From the NCBI RefSeq assembly GCF_000020585.3, contig NC_011138.3, positions 3,758,662 through 3,822,661 of the forward strand: 64,000 nucleotides of DNA. The letters run 5' to 3'. Below are positions 1-7,500 of this stretch, piece after piece (the first letter of the stretch is position 1; every line of letters starts with the position of its first letter). The notes under the pieces were generated by a model that had not been told where the DNA came from, searched no databases, and was given only the letters and a program-made list of their open reading frames with translations. The translations under genes were made by a program, and so were the position numbers. Origin of the DNA: Alteromonas mediterranea DE (GTDB lineage: Bacteria > Pseudomonadota > Gammaproteobacteria > Enterobacterales > Alteromonadaceae).

Positions 1-2
1 CT

Positions 3-83
3 CACGTGTGGCGTCAACGCGTTGTATTGCAACCTTTATGGGCTTATCAATACGCTGCACCAATCCCAAAAATAGCATGGTAA
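3..83 (+). other. possible 3' end of a gene entering from the left edge
   Basis: Frame 3 of the plus strand is open from the window edge for 26 codons and stops at TAA 81-83. It could be the C-terminus of a plus-strand gene converging on the short-chain dehydrogenase. The opposite strand is also open: an ATG at 78-76 runs leftward off the edge and could be the next gene after the dehydrogenase, but it has no clear ribosome binding site. Neither tail is recognisable as a family, so both readings stay open. Confidence 0.2.
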
Positions 84-139
84 CAGCAGTGAAATAAAAA
101 GTCTTGATGTTGAACTTGTTGAAATGATGAAAGACCGTA

Positions 140-865
140 TCACCAAGTTACCACTTCACCGTTCCAGTCGATAAAATGGCAAACTTGCTCTCTATCTAGT
201 TGAGAAAGGTGCGTAATAAGCTGTTTCGCCGTAAACTCAGGGGTAAATAGTTTCTTAGCAGCGACATTCTTTTGAAAAGGCTTTGAAAGCCCGGTATCAA
301 CGGTGCCCGGGTGATAGCAAACCAGCATTGTATTTTTTACTCTACGCTTGTATTCAACCGATGCGGTTTTAACAAACATGTTAAGTGCGGCTTTCGACGC
401 GCGATAGCCATACCAGCCACCCAAGCCGTTATCAGAAATACTGCCCACACGTGCACTTAGACATACAAGGGTCGAGCCTTCTTTGCTCACGATATTAACA
501 AGGTGTTTTAGCCACAGCGCAGGCGTAATGCTGTTAGTACCAAAATACGCCGACAGTGCCGCTTCGTTTATATCCTCTAAACGCTTTTCCGGGTGAATGG
601 CGTTTTCCTCGTTATGCAAAAAACCCGTGGTTATCACCACAGCGCTTATCACTACCCCCTGCTGCGCTAACTGCTGTACAAACTCACCTATGTGTTTATC
701 GTCCTGCGTTGAGATTTGATAATATGTGACACTTTCTGTTTGCTCAAAGTCTGAAGCCGGCGCACGGCTTACCGCGATAACGTCATTGCCCATTGAGCGG
801 TATTGGTCAACTAGCGCAGCCCCAATTCCCCCAGAAGCCCCAACAACTAACACCTTATTTTTCAT
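140..865 (-). CDS. SDR family oxidoreductase (CsgA/C-factor-like)
   Basis: A 241-residue classical short-chain dehydrogenase/reductase, predicted cytosolic. The N-terminal Rossmann motif GASGGIG is at residues 9-15 and the catalytic Tyr-x-x-x-Lys is Y154/K158. The length is normal for a single-domain SDR and the sequence resembles the CsgA/C-factor group of NAD(P)-dependent reductases, whose substrates are mostly unknown. Its ATG (865-863) lies inside the end of the upstream DCC-family gene with an 11-base overlap, so the two are probably translationally coupled. Substrate cannot be assigned; NADPH or NADH preference is not clear from the sequence. Confidence 0.88.
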   Translation of the reverse strand: MKNKVLVVGASGGIGAALVDQYRSMGNDVIAVSRAPASDFEQTESVTYYQISTQDDKHIGEFVQQLAQQGVVISAVVITTGFLHNEENAIHPEKRLEDINEAALSAYFGTNSITPALWLKHLVNIVSKEGSTLVCLSARVGSISDNGLGGWYGYRASKAALNMFVKTASVEYKRRVKNTMLVCYHPGTVDTGLSKPFQKNVAAKKLFTPEFTAKQLITHLSQLDREQVCHFIDWNGEVVTW

Positions 866-1250
866 TGGGCTCTCCTGGTATACAGCGGTCGCACTGGCGT
901 TTTTTGCCCGTCAGCAAATAAGAAATAGTGTATCTATGCTTCGCGAAAACGTTATAAAAGGCATCGGCCACGTGGCGAATAAGCGGCCAACGAAGGGGCG
1001 CGTAAAGCCAGCCTACACCAACCGCTTTCCACGCCTCATGGGTGACATCGAGGCCGGTTATCAAGGTACCATCATCACGAAGTCCATGTATTCTGGCATT
1101 AAGCGCGTGCCAGTCTAGCGCGGGATAGCGAATAGAAAAATCAGGCGACTGAATATCAACCAGCGTTAGCTTGTTGTGTTTATCTCGTTTTGCTAGGTGT
1201 CGCATCTCTGCGATACATAAGGGGCAATAGCCGTCATAGAAAATGATCAC
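855..1250 (-). CDS. DCC-family (DUF393) thiol-disulfide oxidoreductase-like protein
   Basis: A 131-residue protein with the defining DxxCxxC motif at its N-terminus (FYDGYCPLC, residues 4-12), the signature of the DCC/YuxK family, which is predicted to have a thioredoxin-like fold. A second pair of cysteines (QCDRC) sits close to the C-terminus, which is a possible extra redox pair. There is no signal peptide, so it should be cytosolic. It is first in a two-gene unit and overlaps the following SDR gene by 11 bases. No biochemical role is established for most of the family; a redox role is inferred from the motif only. Confidence 0.85.
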   Translation of the reverse strand: MIIFYDGYCPLCIAEMRHLAKRDKHNKLTLVDIQSPDFSIRYPALDWHALNARIHGLRDDGTLITGLDVTHEAWKAVGVGWLYAPLRWPLIRHVADAFYNVFAKHRYTISYLLTGKKRQCDRCIPGEPNEK

Positions 1251-1511
1251 TTTTTACTACCTCTACTACATAGAACGCATCGATAATGGCTGTTTTGCCC
1301 GAACAGGCAAAATCAATAACCCTCACTGGAGCCGTAATCTATCGTAAAACTCATCACGCGCATTTGGAGCGTCAAGCTTAAAACCTTTTGCGATGACATC
1401 ACATTATTCTTATTTAATATTCGTTTATACGATAAAAAAACACGCTTGGATGACTTGTGTTGAAGGCGGGGCGCACCCACACTACAACCATAGATTATGA
1501 GAGGTTTTATT

Positions 1512-2057
1512 ATGGCAAATTTACAAGTCGCGACTTTGGCGGGCGGATGCTTTTGGTGTATCGAATCAGCGTTTAACACCGTTGAGGGTGTAGAAAAAGC
1601 TATTTCTGGCTATGCTGGGGGCGAAAAAGCCGATCCAACTTATGAAGAAGTATGCACCGGTACTACCGGCCACGCCGAGGTAGTACAGGTAACCTTCGAT
1701 GCAGATAGCATTAGCTATCGCGAAATATTGGAAATTTTCTTTGCGTTGCACAACCCTACACAGCTTAACCGGCAGGGTAACGACGTAGGCCCACAATATC
1801 GCAGTGCGGTTTTCTATCACAACGCCGAGCAAAAGGCTGAAGCTGAGAAAATCATCGCAGAAATTACTGAAGAAGAAATCTGGCCTGACCCAGTAGTTAC
1901 GGAAATCGTAGAGATAAACAATTACTACGATGCCGAAGACTATCATCAGGATTACTTCAAAAATAACCCGCAAAACCAGTACTGTTCAATGGTGGTTGCG
2001 CCGAAACTGGCGAAGTTTAAGAAAACCTTTGCTTCTCGTCTGCGCAGTGACGCGTAA
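1512..2057 (+). CDS. msrA: peptide-methionine (S)-S-oxide reductase MsrA
   Basis: Reduces the S-epimer of methionine sulfoxide in free and protein-bound methionine, a repair function after oxidative damage. The active-site motif GCFWC gives the nucleophilic Cys13, followed by the family's conserved GGEKADPTYEEVCTGTTGHAE stretch, seen here in full between residues 37 and 57. A further Cys near the C-terminus (NQYCS) is a likely resolving cysteine. I chose ATG 1512 because GAGAGG sits just upstream and the product starts close to the active site as usual; an in-frame ATG at 1497 would add five residues and overlap that ribosome binding site. Monocistronic, closed by a terminator. Confidence 0.96.
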   Translation: MANLQVATLAGGCFWCIESAFNTVEGVEKAISGYAGGEKADPTYEEVCTGTTGHAEVVQVTFDADSISYREILEIFFALHNPTQLNRQGNDVGPQYRSAVFYHNAEQKAEAEKIIAEITEEEIWPDPVVTEIVEINNYYDAEDYHQDYFKNNPQNQYCSMVVAPKLAKFKKTFASRLRSDA

Positions 2058-2094
2058 CGAGAATCAGCGCGAATAACGCTGGTCCCGTTTTAAT

Positions 2095-2132
2095 AAAAAA
2101 AGGTTGCTTTATTGGTGCTAGCAACCTTTTTT
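2095..2132 (+). terminator. rho-independent terminator after msrA
   Basis: Inverted repeat AGGTTGCT (2101-2108) / AGCAACCT (2120-2127) with an 11-base loop, flanked by an A-run on the left and a T-run on the right. It is 38 bases after the msrA stop and precedes the convergent lipoprotein gene, so it may work in both directions. Confidence 0.85.
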
Positions 2133-2154
2133 ATGTGTCAGCGCTAACACTGAT

Positions 2155-3276
2155 TTATTTAAACCACGCGTTATTTATCTTAAGTGGAAATAATAGAGGC
2201 GCTAAATCTTCATATCGGCTTAAGTGAGCATCACACGTCGCGTTTTTTAAGTAGTTCTTTTCCCAAGGATCGTTAATGATCCACAGGGTATCTTTAATGA
2301 CCACCACCCCTTCCATCGATGCATTATCCATGGTGTACTGCTCGCAATTCTCGTCGCCGGCAACATCAAAGGTAATAGGTATGCGTTTGGTTGGCTTTTT
2401 ACCGCTGACATCAATTACCCAAAGTTCATTGTCATTTCTTGCAGCCCCCAGCAAATACGACGCGCCTGTTGTGTGCGTGTAGAAGGTTAATCCGTTGATA
2501 GGATGATTACCAGATGTAAACCGGGGTAGCTGCAAACTAGGTTCACTTAGCGCTGCAAAGTCACTGGATTCAAAAAAACCGTCATCAACATTCAGCGAGA
2601 AAATTCTTGGCTGGCCGGCCTTGTCCTTCTCTAACCCTAAATACAAGGTACCGTCGTCGGCCATGGCAAGACCTTCAATACCGTCGTTAGGAAAATTACC
2701 CACTTCAAGTGCTAGAGGAAATTGGAGTGGACGCACATTTGACATTTCTACTGTGCCATTATCTTTGCGGGTAAGCTTGACCAGCAAGGTGGGATAGTCT
2801 GTTGAACCGGTATCCTCATACTTGGTTTCACACCGTGGACTTAATGCTCCGGTGCGTGTGGCATCTTCGGTTACCGTATAAATCACATCGGTATTTCTGG
2901 GGTCTACGGCTAATGCTTCCAAATCAGGCTGCTCACTAAGATAGCTGAAAAAGCAGCTTCTACGCACACTTCTGGCAAACGAAAAACGCTCGCTCGATAC
3001 GCTAAGTGTGGCGGTTTCTGGCGCAATAGTGTGTAGCTTTAATTGTTGCGTAGCGTCTGCGCTTGCATCGGCAATAGTGACAAGTTCACCATCAATTTCT
3101 ACTAATCCCGATGTTTGGGGATCAAACATTACCCTACCATTTTGATCTAAAATCCAGCTTCCCACGGTAACTTCTGTTAAGTCTTGGGGCTCTGGCGTAA
3201 TAATCACGTCTTGGGGCTCGCTGCAGGCGCTCAGCAGCAATGCTGTAACCACAGCACTCGTTAAGTGTTTAAGCAT
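2155..3276 (-). CDS. lipoprotein with esterase-like/phytase-like beta-propeller
   Basis: A 373-residue exported lipoprotein: the N-terminal hydrophobic segment ends in the lipobox LLSAC with the lipidated Cys at residue 18. The body shows repeats of the type LEALAVDPRNTDVIYTVTEDA and DGIEGLAMADDGTLYLGLEKD, typical of the 'esterase-like activity of phytase' and related beta-propeller families. Several cysteines (RSCFF, PRCE, ENCEQ, ATCDA) suggest periplasmic disulfides. ATG 3276 is preceded by AGGACTTCACAAC. The substrate is not evident; the propeller assignment is by pattern, not by a conserved catalytic motif. Confidence 0.72.
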   Translation of the reverse strand: MLKHLTSAVVTALLLSACSEPQDVIITPEPQDLTEVTVGSWILDQNGRVMFDPQTSGLVEIDGELVTIADASADATQQLKLHTIAPETATLSVSSERFSFARSVRRSCFFSYLSEQPDLEALAVDPRNTDVIYTVTEDATRTGALSPRCETKYEDTGSTDYPTLLVKLTRKDNGTVEMSNVRPLQFPLALEVGNFPNDGIEGLAMADDGTLYLGLEKDKAGQPRIFSLNVDDGFFESSDFAALSEPSLQLPRFTSGNHPINGLTFYTHTTGASYLLGAARNDNELWVIDVSGKKPTKRIPITFDVAGDENCEQYTMDNASMEGVVVIKDTLWIINDPWEKNYLKNATCDAHLSRYEDLAPLLFPLKINNAWFK

Positions 3277-3515
3277 GTTGTGAAGTCCTGTCTCTATTTA
3301 ACCGACTGTGGGCAAAATAAAAATTTGTAAGGGAGTATATCGAGCATACCGTTTATGCACAAAAAAGGGTAAGGTTATGACGATATTTTACAGTACTCAT
3401 AACAACATGCGTAAAAGGTAATGCGCAAAGACCCACTGCGTTATTTGTGGCTTACGCGTTGTATGCACCGTGCTTGTTGATTACAGCTATATCGATAACA
3501 TTGAAGGAGAACGTC

Positions 3516-5396
3516 ATTTCTACGCAGCACTTGCCCCTCGTCATAGCAGGGCCCATCGTGAGAAAAGTTACATCTAACCTTTGTTATATTTGGGTAGTAA
3601 CCAGTTCGGATGATGCACCTTCATTAACCTTGTCACATGATGAAGCGCCGATTGACGGCGACCGCCAAAGCGAAACCATTTGCGTAGGCACGCACGCGTT
3701 CATCCATTTACTTTCATTTTCAGCCTCCAAACCATTTGACGATAGCGCTCGGGTATCTTACCAACTTCACTTCGATAACAAGGAACACCAGGCCAGGTGG
3801 CACAAAGAGCAGCAAGCGCTTCTGTACACAGGGCAATCGACGTTAAGTTTTCACTTTACCGAAACGCCAAAGACTATCTTACACGGCTCGTGTCGCAAGC
3901 CGCATTTTCACAGTGACGATGCGTTAGCGCAGGTAGACACGCTTCATGAACATGCCTTTGGACAAAAAAGTAGCTTCCCTGATCTGTTGCTGATGACAGG
4001 GGATCAGATATACGCCGATGATGTTGCAGGCCCTATGCTTAAAGCCATACATAGCGTGATCGCTCGTTTAGGCCTGTTTCATGAGACACTGGAGGGCGCA
4101 GTGGTAAGTAATACGCAAGAACTTGCTACACACCCTCACGGCTATTATGAACGCGAGCAACTACTGCCGCAGATTTCGACAAACACGGTATTGTCATCTC
4201 TTTTCTTTGGTGCGAAAAAGAAGCCCGTGTTCACATCGGTAAACGCGCAAAACCACCTGATCGGCAGCGCAGAAATCATTGCCATGTACTTATTGGTGTG
4301 GTCCGACACACTGTGGGCCGAAATAACGATTGATAAAGACGGTATTCCCGACAAATACAGCGCAACTTTTGATAAAGAAAATGAAGCACTTAAAGGCTTT
4401 GTAAAGCAACTGCCGCAGGTGCGACGCGCGCTTGCCCACATTCCAACCTACATGATCTTTGACGATCACGACGTAACCGATGACTGGAATTTAACCCGCG
4501 GCTGGGAACAAGAGGTTTACGGCAACCCATTGTCTAAACGCATGATAGGCAACGCGCTTATTGGCTACCTACTCTGTCAAGGCTGGGGAAACGCTCCTAA
4601 AAAAGTGACGGCGCTAATAGAAAAACTAAAACAGTCTACAGGTGAGCAAGGTATAGCTCAGCATGATGAGATCATTGACGACCTACTCGATTTTGACCAG
4701 TGGCACTATCGCCTTGATACAACACCGCCTATAGAAGTTTTAGATACGCGAACCCAGCGATGGCGCTCAGAATCTGACATGAATAAACCTTCCGGCTTAA
4801 TGGATTGGGAAGCGCTGTGCGACTTTCAACACTCCATTATTGGAAAAGAGTCGGTTATTGTTGTTTCTGCCGCTCCGATTTACGGCGTAAAAGTTATCGA
4901 GGCCATTCAAAAAGTGTTTACCTTTTTTGGTAAAGCCCTCACCGTGGATGCTGAGAACTGGATGGCCCATAAAGGTACGGCAAACGTAATGCTCAACATT
5001 TTTAGGCATTACAAAACGCCACCTGAGTTCATCATATTATCTGGCGACGTACACTATTCTTTCGTGTACGACGTACGGCTGCGTTTTCGTCGCAACAGCC
5101 CTCATATCACGCAATTCACCTGTAGCGGTTTAAAAAACGCCTTCCCCGATGGATTGATCAAATGGCTAGATAGACTAAACCGCATTCTTTATCGCTCTAA
5201 ATCGCCATTGAACCTTTTTACTCGTCGAAGAAATATGTCGGTAAAAGCAAGAGAGCCAAGTATGGGGTATGGCGAATTATTCAACGGATGTGCAATAGGC
5301 GTATTAAAAATTTCACATAAAAACACCGATGTGCAGTGCAAGGCTTTGTTGAGCAACGGTAAAGAGGTAGAATTCCCCACTTCAAAAAACGATTAG
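3516..5396 (+). CDS. PhoD-like metallophosphatase, probable ATT start
   Basis: A roughly 626-residue PhoD-like alkaline phosphatase / phosphodiesterase. Metallophosphatase motifs are clear in order: HGSCRKPHF, then MTGDQIYADD, then IFDDHDVTDDWN, and LSGDVHYSF toward the C-terminus, giving the Asp and His ligands of a dinuclear metal site. No signal peptide is seen, unlike secreted PhoD. The frame is open from GTG 3447, but that codon has no ribosome binding site. AAGGAG at 3504-3509 sits six bases before an ATT codon at 3516, after which the protein-like N-terminal domain begins (LPLVIAGPIVRKV). TTG 3501 is an alternative. A flavodoxin gene follows after 17 bases. Confidence 0.85.
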   Translation: MSTQHLPLVIAGPIVRKVTSNLCYIWVVTSSDDAPSLTLSHDEAPIDGDRQSETICVGTHAFIHLLSFSASKPFDDSARVSYQLHFDNKEHQARWHKEQQALLYTGQSTLSFHFTETPKTILHGSCRKPHFHSDDALAQVDTLHEHAFGQKSSFPDLLLMTGDQIYADDVAGPMLKAIHSVIARLGLFHETLEGAVVSNTQELATHPHGYYEREQLLPQISTNTVLSSLFFGAKKKPVFTSVNAQNHLIGSAEIIAMYLLVWSDTLWAEITIDKDGIPDKYSATFDKENEALKGFVKQLPQVRRALAHIPTYMIFDDHDVTDDWNLTRGWEQEVYGNPLSKRMIGNALIGYLLCQGWGNAPKKVTALIEKLKQSTGEQGIAQHDEIIDDLLDFDQWHYRLDTTPPIEVLDTRTQRWRSESDMNKPSGLMDWEALCDFQHSIIGKESVIVVSAAPIYGVKVIEAIQKVFTFFGKALTVDAENWMAHKGTANVMLNIFRHYKTPPEFIILSGDVHYSFVYDVRLRFRRNSPHITQFTCSGLKNAFPDGLIKWLDRLNRILYRSKSPLNLFTRRRNMSVKAREPSMGYGELFNGCAIGVLKISHKNTDVQCKALLSNGKEVEFPTSKND

Positions 5397-5413
5397 TTGA
5401 AAAGAGGTATCTA

Positions 5414-5950
5414 ATGAGTGATAGCGCACTGTCAATCGGGTTATTTTACGGCTCTACAACCTGCTATACCGAAATGGCGGCAGAAAAGATTCAAGCGCAG
5501 CTCAATAGCCTTTTTGACGAAGACATCGTTGATTTGCACAATATTAGAGATGTCAGTTTAACGCGCACCGCAGAATACGACATTATTATATTTGGCATTT
5601 CAACGTGGGATTTCGGTGAACTTCAGGAAGATTGGGAGTCACACTGGGAAGAGGTTCACGGCTTAGACCTGTCTGGCAAAACCATTGCGTTATTTGGCCT
5701 TGGCGATCAGCTTGGGTATGGAGAATGGTTTCAAGATGCACTAGGTATGCTTCACGATGCAATTGTACCCTCAGGCAGCAATATCGTGGGCTATTGGCCA
5801 AATGAAGGCTATGAATTCACGGCCTCAAAAGCGCTAACTGAAGACAAAACCCAGTTCGTTGGCTTATCACTAGATGATGAAAATCAATACGACAAAACCG
5901 ATGCGCGTATTGAAGCATGGTGTGAGAAATTACTGGTCTCTATGGCCTAA
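5414..5950 (+). CDS. flavodoxin
   Basis: A 178-residue long-chain flavodoxin, a soluble FMN-binding electron carrier. The N-terminal phosphate-binding loop reads GLFYGSTTCYTEMAA, and the 50s and 90s loops that stack on the flavin are recognisable around ISTWDFGELQEDWE and GLGDQLGYGEWF. It resembles FldB-type more than FldA-type proteins, but this is a judgement from the loops only. AAAGAGG precedes the ATG. It is 17 bases after the PhoD-like gene and 25 bases before the CLCA_X gene, so the three may share a transcript; there is no obvious functional link. Confidence 0.9.
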   Translation: MSDSALSIGLFYGSTTCYTEMAAEKIQAQLNSLFDEDIVDLHNIRDVSLTRTAEYDIIIFGISTWDFGELQEDWESHWEEVHGLDLSGKTIALFGLGDQLGYGEWFQDALGMLHDAIVPSGSNIVGYWPNEGYEFTASKALTEDKTQFVGLSLDDENQYDKTDARIEAWCEKLLVSMA

Positions 5951-5975
5951 CTCCTGTTAAAAACGGACACAAACG

Positions 5976-6764
5976 TTGGACAATAAAGGCCGCCTACATC
6001 AGCAGTTTTATCGCAATAGCCCAAGTCATAGGGATGGCGCAGACGTTTCCTTTCAAGACATTCGCAAACTGTTCAATTTTGCCACCATCACGGTTGGCCG
6101 ATGGGTAACCGCTGAAGAACAGCAGATCGCAGCGAATCTTTTTTTTGATGCCCTTTACGATCTAGTTGCGATCTTAAATATAAATGAACAGGTGCTCTCG
6201 CTAAACGGATCCCTTTCTCTTGCGTTTGGCAGTGGCGGCCAAAAACACAGCAGCGCGCATTACAATAGTGCAAAGCGACAGCTTGCCTTGGCGAAAAACG
6301 CGGGTGCCGGTGCGTTGGCTCATGAGTGGTTTCACGCGTTCGACCACTACATTGCGCCTCGTATGTTTGAAGGCATAGCTGCAGGCAGTTTTGCAACACA
6401 GGCGTGGCTAGACAATGCGCCTATGAACCCTCATCCATTGAATCAAAAATTGAGCGATTGCTTCTCACTTTTGTTTTTAAATGATCAAAAAAGGCCAAAT
6501 GAGTACTTTGTACGATCCGTAGAAGCTGATCGCGCGCTAAAAATGTATTATTATGCTATGCCTCAGGAGATGGCTGCCCGAGCATTTGAAGCCTGTATTC
6601 AAGATCACGAGATCAAAAATGCGTTTTTGGTGCAAGGTACAAAAAAATCAACGGAAGCTAGACTTGGCATTTATCCTCATGGTAACTTGCGTACATCACT
6701 CAACCAGGCATTGATGTTGTATTTTTACCAATTAGGTGTCGCTATTTCACGCAAACAAACCTAG
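5976..6764 (+). CDS. CLCA_X family protein with HExxH zinc-protease motif
   Basis: A 262-residue protein of the bacterial CLCA_X type, related to the N-terminal metalloprotease-like domain of animal CLCA proteins. It has a canonical HExxH motif (HEWFH, residues 116-120) followed by AFDHYI, and acidic and Glu residues further on that could be the third ligand, so it is a predicted zincin. No signal peptide is visible, which suggests a cytosolic location. TTG 5976 is the first usable start and lacks a strong ribosome binding site; no ATG lies near the N-terminus. Function unknown in bacteria; the peptidase role is inferred from the motif. Confidence 0.75.
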   Translation: MDNKGRLHQQFYRNSPSHRDGADVSFQDIRKLFNFATITVGRWVTAEEQQIAANLFFDALYDLVAILNINEQVLSLNGSLSLAFGSGGQKHSSAHYNSAKRQLALAKNAGAGALAHEWFHAFDHYIAPRMFEGIAAGSFATQAWLDNAPMNPHPLNQKLSDCFSLLFLNDQKRPNEYFVRSVEADRALKMYYYAMPQEMAARAFEACIQDHEIKNAFLVQGTKKSTEARLGIYPHGNLRTSLNQALMLYFYQLGVAISRKQT

Positions 6765-6906
6765 TTTGTTGTTTTATTACCGTGAAACTGAGTATTTTTT
6801 CAACAACAAGTGTTAATGAGCACACTGTTTTTATACAAAAGTCTGTATATTTTTGTAACAAGCAGTATACTAAATGGCTCGAACGTAACAGAAGAAAGAA
6901 GACGAG

Positions 6907-7317
6907 ATGAAAAGAAAAAAGCATACCTCGGCTGAAGACGAGGCTCAGATTGATATGACCCCCATGTTGGACATCGTGTTCATCATGTTGATTTTCTTCA
7001 TCGTAACGACCTCGTTCGTGAAAGAGAAAGGTTTAGACGTAAACCGTCCAGAAGACAATCAAGCTAAAAACGATAAGCCTTCAAAAGCGCTTTCTATTCG
7101 TATTGATGCTGATGGCTCAATCATGATGGGTGGCCGTGAAGTAGACATTCGTCGTGTGGTTGCAAACACGCAAACATACCTAGCGGAAAACAACACGGAT
7201 TCAGCTGCTATCCAGGCTCACGAAGATAGCGAGCACGGTACTGTGGTAGAGGTTATGAACCAAGTTAAAATCGCAGGTATCGAAAAAGTATCTGTTTTGG
7301 TTAAGAAGAGCAGCTAA
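6907..7317 (+). CDS. ExbD/TolR family biopolymer transport protein
   Basis: A 136-residue ExbD/TolR family protein: a short cytosolic tail, one transmembrane helix (about residues 20-42) carrying the conserved Asp22 in the motif MTPMLDIVFIMLIFFIV, and a periplasmic domain. In ExbBD or TolQR complexes this Asp conducts protons and powers TonB or TolA. Here the gene stands alone, with no ExbB/TolQ, TonB or second ExbD on either side, and has its own terminator. ATG 6907 follows an AGAAAGAAGACGAG purine run. It must work with an ExbB-type partner encoded elsewhere. Confidence 0.93.
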   Translation: MKRKKHTSAEDEAQIDMTPMLDIVFIMLIFFIVTTSFVKEKGLDVNRPEDNQAKNDKPSKALSIRIDADGSIMMGGREVDIRRVVANTQTYLAENNTDSAAIQAHEDSEHGTVVEVMNQVKIAGIEKVSVLVKKSS

Positions 7318-7346
7318 AGCTCGGTCTTAACCAAGCGAAAATTAAG

Positions 7347-7372
7347 AAAAGCCACCTTCGGGTGGCTTTTTT
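7347..7372 (+). terminator. rho-independent terminator after exbD
   Basis: Perfect stem AAAAGCCACC / GGTGGCTTTT with a TTCG tetraloop (7347-7370) and further T residues, 30 bases after the ExbD stop codon. Confidence 0.93.
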
Positions 7373-7500
7373 CGTATAGGACCTTATACCAAAGTATCTC
7401 TTGTGCTATCGCATGAATTTTGTTCAGATCGTACCATTCGGTGTGTCTGGAAAACCCATGTTGAAACTCGGTTCCAGACTCGGATGTCACTGGAGCCATT

